Below, one piece after another: positions 54,371 to 64,000 of a DNA stretch of 64,000 nt. The stretch is from Corbicula japonica. Lineage: Eukaryota > Mollusca > Bivalvia > Venerida > Cyrenidae. The notes beneath the pieces were generated by a model, which saw only the letters and a program-made list of their open reading frames with translations, did not search any database and was not told the DNA's origin. Positions within the stretch are counted from its first letter, which is position 1. Each line of letters opens with the position of its first letter. The stretch is taken from assembly GCA_038501625.1 (NCBI GenBank), contig JAZAYU010000063.1, forward strand, positions 579,501-643,500, read 5' to 3'. The position numbers and the translations under genes are program-made.

Positions 54371-57300
54371 ATTATAAATTCTGAAGCGTTTGTTATATTT
54401 GTGCACTAGCTGATTGTCATTGGAGATAAATGATGACTTATACCAGGTGCTCAAACTTCATTAGGATTCATAGTTCTTATTATTTATTAGACTGAAAAAA
54501 GAATTTCTTATTATTAACGTATTTTTCATGCGTATATAAACAATTTAATTATTTAGTCTCATGAGATTACATCTTACTGTAAATTGTAAAAACTTTATTA
54601 TTATTTTATTATTCTCACAAATATAGCTTAATAGTTAAAGTCAATTGATTTAGATTTAAAACTATTAATATTTATCGGAATAACAGTTTAATAACTGTCT
54701 TCTGTTATCGAGTGGTATTTGACACGGCCGATACATGGTCGTAGGAAAGGCGAGGTTCAACCGAGCCGTTTCAGACCAAAACGACCTGATTCCAATATCG
54801 CTTGTTATCAAAGAGCCTAACCTGCTATTCTTTATATGTATATTACCAATTATCTATACTATTTACCTTATAAAAGCATAAAACGCTCATCAGTTTTGAC
54901 GTAAGGATACATCTATGCTGGTGACATTTCTGCAGAAAGTCGGCCATTTTTTTTAATTTTAAGGAAAACTGAAATACTAATGAGGTGTCTCTTTGAGAAT
55001 TTTGAAACAAAAATCGGCAAACCTTTCATTTTGAACGGTTTCCGGAGTTTACCGAACGTAGGCATTTATGTGATAAAATCTACTTACTTTTTCAGCTGGC
55101 TACTTTTAAAAAGCTACATATTTTTGGAAGTCTAAATATACACAAAATAATAGTCTTAATCTTTTTCTTACTTAACACCTGCGACAAAAGCATTACTTTA
55201 GTTGTTCCAATCATCGAAAGCCGAAGGCATTCACACGGCGATTAATAATACATCATTCAATTCGATATAACCCTATAAATCCGTCAGCACAAAATAAGAA
55301 ACAATTAACACACATATTCGGTCTAAATAATCCCAATTGAAAAGCAATGTAATGCCGGGAGGTATTGTTTGTTCACTTAATGACTTTTTCAATTTTGTTT
55401 CCTCATAAAACAAGGTCGAGTTGCTTTATAAACTCTCTAGCGGTACAAATAGTTTCTTTTCTTGTTTTGGCAAATTGTAAACCGAATTTGAAAAATAAAT
55501 AATAGCAGTGAACGGAGCTGACTTACTGGTCTTTAATATTTAGGCGAGTGTGAGAAAATAGTGAGGGTGAGGAACTTTAAATGTTCGGTCATAATGGGCG
55601 GGGCTTGAAATTGATATTGATCAATTACTGACATTACAGTTAGAGTATCCTGTCAACGCTATCAATGCTAATTGTATGCAATAACTATTTTTCGGTTTCC
55701 TTGTAATGTTCATTCACACACACATTTCGCCACATGTTGCTCAGATTTTTGCTTAGGTATTCCAAAACATTTCTGATGTCACACATTATATCTGCTAATG
55801 ATTTAGTATGCTTTGCGAATATTTACTCTGTGTTCCGAAAACAAACATGTCATTTATTTTTTCAACGTAATTCATACAACAGTTATTCCAAAAATCCATT
55901 CTATCGCAAATTATATTCCCCAATAATTCAGTAAGAATTGAACATATCAGACAGTGCAAATTTAACAAAAGTAAACGCTTAGTTATTGCGTTTTATGGCG
56001 TATGAAAATCATGTAGGTTGTTGAAAGTAAATACATTTACAAATATTCATATCTACCAAATCTAGCAGACTAGCCTGGTATTTTACTACGTCTCTCAATT
56101 AAATTCTAAATGAACCTCTTAAAAAGAAATATAAAGCTTCTACTATTACTGCATGTAGATGCTGGTTTACCGGGAACAGGTCCGTCTGCTTTCTCACTAT
56201 TTTGCGACTTAAAACTAATGATCCTTCCAAGGGTGATAGAAAAAATATATGTTGTGCCCGAGAGAAAGATGAAATCGTAAACCATTTCTCATAATAAATG
56301 CTCGAACTGAACCAAATGTTTGAATTTTCGAAGAACATTGTTTAGTTCTCACAAGATTACATAAAATTACAATATCATCTCATGGTGAGCATTAAAATCG
56401 GTATCAAAAGGCCATAACATTGTATATATCAGCATTTAAAAATGAAACGCGTATTTATAAATTCATACAATTTGTAGAAGAAGTAATAAAATAAGTCTTA
56501 ACGACGTTTTTGTGTAAATTGTGGGAAATAAATTTTGCAATGACTTGGCTTTTGCGAAGAATTTATGTGATTTTAATATTAGATTTTAGCCAAGTTTAAA
56601 TGTTTCATATCTGATAATTATGCTTAATGTTTCTTCTTTTGCTTTATTGGCAAACTAATCTTCACAAATCTCGAATATTCGTGCAGAATGATTTATTTAA
56701 TATTTACATTTTAACAGAGAACATGAGATTTATGATTTCACGACATTGCTTTCCTTGAAATAGCGAAAAGCTCATTTCAGCCTTGGCATGATTATTTATG
56801 ACATTGGTTGTGATTCCTATAAGCTGTATTAAAGTGACTCCATAGGCAAAGGAGTTCTTGAAAGTTTGACATTTTAAACTGACAGTGTTTCTTTTTTCCT
56901 TATCTTCGAAACGAAAGGTTGCTAAGTTAATTAGACCAGTCTCTCGGAGTTGCCTGAGGTCTTTCTATTACATCATTTAGTAGTTGACTTTAAAAGCCAA
57001 CTGTTATTTGAATCTTCAATGTAATGTCATATTTTATTTTAGGCAAGACTTTGTTATTTTTCCTGGTGAGCAATTTCTTTTTTCCTGAATTACTAAATTA
57101 AGATAGTCCTAAAGAAATATTGCAGACGGGTGTCTTACTTCGTTATGTGTCATTTTGGAGAATAAAAAGGTGTATACAAAACACTTTCAGCATAGGAAAG
57201 TGTTCGTACCAATGGAACCGCAACCAAACCAAGACTCGACTGTTAAAGATTACACCATGCTTAAGTTCGACAACAATAACGAATTGAAAATGACCCAGTT

Positions 57301-58212
57301 ATGAGAAAACGGCATCTCGTGCCCTTATGGTTTAGTAGAGCACGCGGGACATGTCTTATAACGCATGATAATTGGAAAAAGAACACGATTACATATGAAA
57401 ACGACATTTTTTCTTGACGAAATAACCACATAAACTGACAAAAAAGGCACGAGATTGAGACATTTTGAAATAATAATAAACACAGACATATATTAGGTGG
57501 ATACGAAAATTACAATGTCTGTTTCAACGTAAACTGCTTGAGCGTTCAGATAAGCTTTTAGGATATCTGTTAGAAATTAAAACAGGAGACTTGTAAATTG
57601 TCTGTAAAATGTTACTGACTCTGTCAAAGATGGTAAAGTGACCAGGAAATGGACAAACAGCAATTTAATGAAGCAGACTTGAAATCTCGAACACTTTAGA
57701 AGCACTTAGCTTATGACCTAGTAAAAGAACAATACTTCGAAGTGCGATAGTCTGAATGCGTCGTTCCGCCTTTCCGGAGCGTTTCTGTCACGTTTTTACA
57801 TGCTCAGTAGTTCAGTAGTTACCGCCAAATGAAGAGAAAATCGTAGCAATAGTGCTGTTTCTAGGTGTCGTCCATGTATGTCATATCTTCTAGTAGTGTG
57901 TATTGTTTTGTGAACAGACCTTAGTAAAGGGGCGGGCAGTAAATGAAGAAGAACACGGAAACAACACACTGGTTCCCTTGTTGGATATGACAAGTGTCTT
58001 TTTATTGCATTCCAATAGTTACGTGTCATTAAATTAATTGTTGCTCTGATGTTATCTTTCGTTTACGTTAGAACAACAGTAGGAGTATCTGAGAGTGAGA
58101 CAAGAACCAATGATCATTATTATAAGCTTGTGCAAAATCTCCGAGGCATTGATTAAGAAATTTATCTTGGTAAGCTCACCATGTTTTGTAATCACATATT
58201 TAACAAACTAAC
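54371..58212. other. Intergenic, nothing recognised
   Basis: Several open frames of 60-80 residues occur (54.05, 55.7, 56.1, 57.8 kb) without domain, start context or splice signals. A GC box-like GGGCGGGGC lies near 55,597. No gene or known repeat was supported in this 3.8-kb stretch. Confidence 0.35.
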
Positions 58213-58238
58213 TGTATGTCTGCCTTTCTGTCTGCCTT

Positions 58239-58271
<33 letters not shown>

Positions 58272-58304
58272 GTGTCTGTCTGTCCGTCCGTCCGTCCGTC
58301 CGTA

Positions 58305-58337
<33 letters not shown>

Positions 58338-58416
58338 ATCCGTCTGTTTGTCTGTCTGACTGTCCGGCCGCCCGTCCGTCCGTCCATCTGACTTTGTGTG
58401 TGTCTGTCTGCCTACA
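58213..58416 (+). repeat. (TCTG)n / (TCCG)n tetranucleotide microsatellite
   Basis: TCTG units grade into TCCG units and back, ending in a TGTGTGTCTGTCTGCC stretch. Open frames on both strands with Cys-Leu-Ser or Arg-Thr-Asp repeats are artefacts. Confidence 0.95.
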
Positions 58417-59903
58417 GGCAAATTTCGCAAAAGTAAACAGCTTTTAATAAATATCGTCGTTTCCGCTGGAGAAATGACTTTAAATAAAACTATGTCAGGT
58501 CACCCTGATGCACTTGAAAATACGCGTATATTTCGTGGTATTCGAGAAAACAGTGCGTGTTTTACTTTACTCCCCTCGTAAAGAATACATGTAACTGGTA
58601 ATCGGGGATACTGGACTGCGCAGAAAAGATCACAGAAGATTCGAGGCTCCAGTAACCCTTTTTTATTAAATGACTATAACCTGCTGTAAAATGTCGTTCA
58701 ATGATACTTTGCACAAATTAATGTTATTAACGTATCTTTGTTTTGCATACAGAAGGACACGTAAGAAAAGTAACGAAAAAAGCTAGACCAAAAAATTCTT
58801 TAAAAATTCTCTTTACATAAATTCACAAAAACAAAGCAATGCAAAACATAATTATAAACTCCCACGTGAGAAAATGTTGTGTATTTTGTACTAAAAGAGA
58901 AATCAATGATTGTCATCCGTTTACGCGACCAGGAAGCGACCAGGAAATTAAAGGTCAAAACCATTTTTACTAATATCTCATAAAGTTTACATATGTAAGT
59001 CACAAGGACACAAGAACTTGTTGCCAGTATCATATTACTTATCTGGGCATTTAAAATGATGTTTTGTGTCGTTTGGTTTTTGTGAATTTATGTAAATAGA
59101 GGTTTAGGGAATTTAGACATCGCTATTTTCTATACTGTTCTAATTTGTCTTATCATATGCAAAAAAGGATACATTAGTAACATTTAATTGTGCAAAGTTT
59201 CATTGAACGGCATTTTTCCATTATTGAGATTTTAATAATATTCTTTTCATCGATGAACGTGCAAGGGAGGAGTGTATATCTCTTCCTTATCTCTGTGGGA
59301 GAAGTCTTTTAATGCCACGAGTGGCTTTACTTGATTTTAATTGACGTTTGATGTAAGTTAACATAAATAAAGGACTTCACTCTATTATCGTCATGAATGT
59401 TTTCATAATAATTTCGCAGGCGAGATGAACATATATCAAGTTCTTACCCTGATTTTAATATGTCTCCTATAGCTACCACAATTATTAGCCCAATTCATCA
59501 ACAATTTTTCGCACCACGTATCGAGTTAATAGCAGAATCATATCAAGGGTAATCAGGCATCAAAACACGTCACGGACTATCTCCGTGATTGTTGTTCAAT
59601 TGTAAAGAGATCTTTTGGGAAGTTTTTCATATCATTCTATATCGAGAGCGTTTCAACTAAGTTTTGTCAGAAGCGGCGTTAAATCTTAAATAGAGCACAG
59701 GTTTCGTACTCGTTAAAACTTGACTGCTTCCCAGGTCTCTCATTTATGAACCAAATAATTCTCTTATTAAATAAAACAGCTCTAACATATTTACGTACAG
59801 CTGCAGTTCTTTAAAATAGGTAAAATTTGCTTAGTGAGTATCGAAATAATCAATATGTTCATGTATTATATCGATGGAAGATATTAGTTCGAACGATAAA
59901 GGA
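58417..59903. other. Intergenic, nothing recognised
   Basis: No gene, repeat family or RNA could be supported. Confidence 0.35.
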
Positions 59904-60075
59904 TGTACAGTTATTGAACCGTAGAAAAAAAACGACTAATTAAGTAACGACTGTGACAGACGGTTTGCATGATTTTTAGAAATTAACTGACAAGTTTACA
60001 AACAATTCGCTAGCGATTGTTGTTTTCAGTCACATTTTGTATAAGAACATTCGGTAGTGTATATTATTTAGAGAA
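59904..60075 (+). repeat. Local tandem duplication, unit a
   Basis: TGTACAGTTATTGAAC, AATTAACTGACAAGTTTACA, CGCTAGCGATTGTT and GTCACATTTTGTATAAGAAC, ending TATATTATTTA, recur in order at 60,192-60,442. Confidence 0.7.
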
Positions 60076-60119
60076 TGGCTAAACAATAATTAATTGAAAA
60101 ATAGACCCCACAAATAACT

Positions 60120-60180
60120 TACAAAAAACGAGCAACCGAGGGATTACCGCCTCGGAACGGTCAGTGGCAAAACACTTTAT
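60120..60180 (-). repeat. Family A copy 15, core fragment
   Basis: ACCGAGGGATTACCGCCTCG, GAACGGTCAGTGGCAAAACA. Only about 55 bp of the tail core, lying between the two units of a local duplication. Confidence 0.7.
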
Positions 60181-60191
60181 ATGATCAAACG

Positions 60192-60442
60192 GCTGTACAG
60201 TTATAGAACTTGAAATATCGACTTATGTATTATTGTAGAAAATAACTGAAAAGTTTACGAACAAGTAGCTAGCGGTTGTTCACATAACCTGATTGGAAAA
60301 TGTCGAAGAACTTCATGAGGTCAGCACGCCATGTACATTGTGTACTTTTTCATTTATTAGGTCATTTACAATGAGAGAACTTTTGCTGTTCTCGGTCACA
60401 TTTGATACGAAATAAGAACATTTGGTAATAGATATATTATTT
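60192..60442 (+). repeat. Local tandem duplication, unit b
   Basis: Matches unit a, but about 100 bp not found in unit a lie between the GCTAGCGGTTGTT and GGTCACATTTGATACGAAAT words. Confidence 0.65.
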
Positions 60443-60589
60443 ATGTAATATCAGGCTGTAGCTGAAAGACATCGTCTTGGGATTCAGCCGAAGAACCATG
60501 ACAGTAATGCAAATACAGCGGGTTCTGTTCAACTGATTCTGTTGAAGAGTTGTAGTTAAAATGCTTGTTTTATATCATGCCACGTGAAA

Positions 60590-60850
60590 CCCTTTATTTA
60601 ATGGCATCTGCCAACCTGTCGGAACTTTATAAGGAATACCTTTGACAGCTATGTTCAGACTTTGTTTGGTTTAAATCTAAACATTCGGCATTGAAGTTGC
60701 CATGTTCACTGCTATTTGCAAACCATCGTTTGCACTTTAGATTGGCAGTAATTTGCATTTTCATTTCTTCCTATGATCAAACCGAGTCTGCAATATTTTC
60801 ATATTTGTCGTGCTCGGTGGCTTTCAAAGTTCTCTTTTCATCTATTTTTA
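60590..60850 (+). repeat. Family B copy
   Basis: GAAGTTGCCATGTTCACTGC, AAACCATCGTTTGCAC, CAAACCGAGTCTGCAATATT, TTTGTCGTGCTCGGTGGCTT and TCTCTTTTCATCTATTTTTA are in family B order. The hairpin region is rearranged. Confidence 0.65.
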
Positions 60851-61119
60851 TACAAAAATTAACATAATTTGGTAAGCGAATATTAAGAAAAATGAAGAAA
60901 TACCTCTAGCAAGAATTCCGATACCAAACCCTGAATGGCTGGTTTATGTTCAATATTTTATCAATTTATGTCAGCTTCTGAACAACTGCACAATGACTAC
61001 GTTTTATTTAATTATTTTATGTGACTTTGCGATTGATAAGTCATGTCTAAATGTAATCAGGCATCGTGACGATTGAGGAACTATTGTCACGAATGTTTGT
61101 CTGAGAATACAGCCTGTCT

Positions 61120-61226
61120 GGGCCCAAGATCATAAAACTAAGTTTGGAGATCAGTCTCAAATCTCTAGAATCTGATTGGCTGTAATGGCGACTGATCTTC
61201 AAACTTAGTTTTATGATCTTGGGCCC
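61120..61226. mobile_element. Family C fold-back MITE, copy with GGGCCC ends
   Basis: Arms of 37 bp (61,120-61,156 and 61,190-61,226) are reverse complements with one mismatch, starting GGGCCCAAGATCATAAAACT. The loop side contains CAAATCTCTAGAATCTGATT and GGCTGTAATGGC, matching the other family C copies. Confidence 0.85.
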
Positions 61227-61304
61227 TAGTCTTACAGCCACATCATCTATTTTTGATGATTATTCTTTTGGCTTATCCAAAAGAAAAAATGATTAAATCA
61301 AACG

Positions 61305-64000
61305 AAAGCTTGAAAACTAGTAATAAAACAGAATTTAAAAAGTAAAATACGCATATCCTTTTCGTGTTATGCTAAAAACAATACAGTTCTCCTTTACTAT
61401 TTAATAACAATCATACTGAAATGGAAAATATTTTAACAAACATTGCGGTCAATTATTTTACAGTAAACATTTATGTTTTGACGAGGAAGTGATAAATATA
61501 TAGCATACATTAATTGTTAAACATCTTTCACAAGACGTGAAAAGAAGACGTGGCAGGAAGATACTTTACTGATAAGTGGCACATGATGTGATGATTTCAT
61601 TCATGTAACTCAGGGGAATTGCATATTTATTTTCATCCTTATATTATGAATGTCTGAAGAACATAACGCGTTTAAATGTTGTGTTGAAATCAATTTAATT
61701 ATGCTAGGCGGATGACCTTAGAAACAGATATACTCGTAAAGCACCAAGTCAGATTTCAAAACCGGCAACGGCTAAGGCGATTTTAGAATCGCCACTGCTA
61801 ATTATGTACTCGAAAAACCATGACACTCTTGATTAAGTTGGGCCAGAGAACTGATAATATTGTTAACAAAATAAGTCAGACTTATGTTGTCAATTATTAT
61901 GTTCGGAATACTTTAAAGTATTGTTACGTGAAAGCAACAGCGAAGAAAAACGCCAGCAACAAACTTATAAATAAACAGCAACTTTTATTTAAGAACGATA
62001 TAAAAACTTACAATTCTTTAAAAAAAATGTCCAAGGTTTATATTTATGTGATCCTGCAAAGTCCGCTTACAAAGTGTTCACTCCAATTTCGAATGTAGAG
62101 TTATTTCACCAACATTTGGAATTCTTTGTTAGGCGGCGTGGGCAGTAATATACATTTCCATTTCTGCCCATGAACAGGCTCAATCAAACCAAACCTGCAA
62201 TATTTTTATATTTGTCGTGTTCGGTAGCTTTCAAAGATCCCTTTTCATCTTTTGTAAAGCACTAATAAACAAAACCTCAAAGCCTGTTTAAAAATTCAGT
62301 TTGCAACACAATTTTCAACATGAACCAACGAATAACGAAACCAAATAACCCAAATGGTATATGACACTCCCTTGAATGCTATCATAGAACATTCCAGAAT
62401 CTAGAACCTTCTCAAAAGTTTCGTAATTCACCAAAATTTTACATATTACATGTAGCTGGGACATTCTATAAACTTAAAGATTTTTGTTTTACCGGAAAAA
62501 TCTACAAAGTCAATGAATGATATTATTATGAAAACATTATTTACAAATAAAACTTAACAACTACAAGTATATAAAGAGTCAAACCGACGACTTGTGACAA
62601 TATCTCAGCTAATACAGGAATACAACAGAACAGAAAATGATATACGTACATAACAGTATTATAACAACATTTTTATAGATTTTAAGATGCGTTTTGAAAT
62701 ACAAAAAAGCGCTCTATGGGTATTTTTGAAACTCCTCACCTATACCCTGTCATTTTGCACTATAGATTTATACCCTTGTACCGTTTTTGTTAGAAATGAG
62801 GAAATGTTTGTTCGGTCCTCTTCTTCTAACGTTAGACGAACGCAGACGCTGTTAGTGACACAACAGAACAGCGTTATTGTTTTCAAAAAGAGACAATAAA
62901 CTGCAATTAGAAGAGATGGTTTACCTGTTTGAGGTCAAGTTCAATTCCTCTGTGAAAACTAAAACCGACATAACCAATGATGTATGTGACATTTTATTCC
63001 CTCTAAATACTCAAACAAATAATAAACTCTGCTTAACTTCTTCCGAAAATATCTGCCTGGTATTGTTATGTGTTTTTTATGTTTTATGGTAATGCTGGCG
63101 GAATGGATCGATTATCCGAATGTGCAATGAGCACAGTGTAGCTCCCGTTTGTTTAACAGAGCCCATTTAAATGTCTGTCGAACAAAAAGCGAACACCCAC
63201 AGTGAACATTTCTCGTTTATTGCATTGCTGTATGGATTTACATTAAGTTATGTAATGTTTTTTTCAGCAACTTGTGAAAACGCTTTCTAGTTGTAGAAGT
63301 TATTTCTATTAAATTAATCAGTAGCAAAGATTTATTTCGAAATTGTTGTTTTGAGAGACATAAGTAATACTATACTTTTTACCCTCATAAATAATGCATT
63401 TCCTTATTGTGTCTCATTATGCAAATGGTCACACGTTCCGTTTAACCTACACGTCATTGAGACTTCCGAAGCCTGCTTTATGCTGCCTTGTGGTAAATTG
63501 TTATTAGAACTTTTTGAAAGTGATACTGGAAAGAAACTATTTGTCTAGTTTTCCTTGAATATTTACACATAATCTTAATACACTTAAAGTATTTAAGTTT
63601 AAAATGCATCATATCTTACGGGTATAATATTATGCATTCCGTTGTTACTGGCATACGTCAAAAGATAACGTGTTTATTAGTAGCAGTGTTTGTTAAACAT
63701 GTATTCAATAAAACTATTGTATGACTTTAGAGCTTATACATCAGTTGAACATTTACTAAATGAAAACACAGAAAACAAGATTGCATCAAAAACATAAATC
63801 ACGCTTCAAGAATAATTATATGACTGGCAATTAAGTACAGTGACAAGCTAAGAAAAAGAGGAATTCAAGCGTTGAAATTCGAAATACGACTAGGCAACTT
63901 GGATTCTCATAGTTGCGATCTAGTGATCAACGTAAGTTGTTGTGTCATTTGCTCGGATTGTTTATCGCTTTTAGAGATTCTTTCGTAATAAATACGACTT
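61305..64000. repeat. Direct segmental duplication, copy 2 (runs off the window)
   Basis: Partner of 51,360-54,370, about 9.6-9.9 kb apart, same orientation. It lacks the MITE of copy 1 and carries a family B insertion at 62,130-62,250 that copy 1 lacks. It continues beyond the right edge. Confidence 0.85.
62130..62250 (+). repeat. Family B short form, 121 bp, with 5-bp target duplication
   Basis: Comparison with copy 1 of the duplication (ATTCTTTGTAAAGCAC near 52,806) shows an insertion of 121 bp between two TTTGT words (62,125-62,129 and 62,251-62,255). The insert starts TAGGCGGCGTGGGCAG and ends CCCTTTTCATCT. This fixes the 3' end of family B. Confidence 0.85.

Noticed and set aside
58181..58447. 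Cys/Ser/Val-rich and Arg/Thr/Asp-rich open frames
   Set aside because: Pure product of the (TCTG)n/(TCCG)n microsatellite.
1..64000. CRISPR array, operon or prokaryotic gene cluster
   Set aside because: No regular repeat-spacer pattern and no packed coding; all features fit an animal nuclear genome.

Overview
The window looks like a gene-poor, AT-rich stretch of an invertebrate nuclear genome, most probably a bivalve mollusc. Evidence: no bacterial-style gene packing, one exon of a peptide-type GPCR that ends at a splice donor, and decaying animal-type retroelements. The main one is a Penelope-like element with the permuted Naiad layout (GIY-YIG endonuclease before the reverse transcriptase). 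Phylum is inference; species cannot be named from the sequence alone.

Layout. (1) 1-15.2 kb holds dispersed repeats only: 3' tails of the Penelope-like family (family A), a SINE-like family B with a conserved hairpin, a tRNA-derived SINE, a GA microsatellite and a degenerate pentanucleotide repeat. (2) 15.2-18.1 kb is a decayed, near full-length Naiad-type element that sits inside an old segmental duplication (6.9-8.2 kb against 14.5-18.9 kb). (3) 21.9-22.2 kb, minus strand, is the only convincing host gene fragment: the first coding exon of a rhodopsin-family neuropeptide-type receptor. (4) 22-39 kb holds a TA-flanked 558-bp MITE, more A and B copies, candidate regulatory motifs (CRE, E2F-like, TCTCGCGAGA), the C-terminal remnant of a LINE ORF2, a perfect 49-bp-arm palindrome and a small AGGGATGGG-type MITE. 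(5) 39.1-45.0 kb, minus strand, is a complete, young Ty3/Gypsy-type LTR retrotransposon: 169-bp LTRs with one difference, primer site, polypurine tract, and one continuous Gag-Pol reading frame broken only by three in-frame stop codons. (6) 45-64 kb holds more A copies (one with RT coding), a fold-back MITE family C, a tetranucleotide microsatellite, and a direct duplication (51.4-54.4 kb against 61.3-64.0 kb) whose two copies act as mutual empty sites for a MITE and a family B insertion.

How it works together. Apart from the GPCR exon the window records transposon activity. Family A tails are 3' ends of the Naiad element, spread mostly as 5'-truncated copies. Families B and C and the MITEs are non-autonomous. 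The LTR element is the youngest insertion by LTR identity. Its most interesting part is a pair of related 42-nt hairpins between its stop codon and 3' LTR, whose stems differ by compensatory changes. That suggests a selected RNA structure, and I do not recognise it as a described element.
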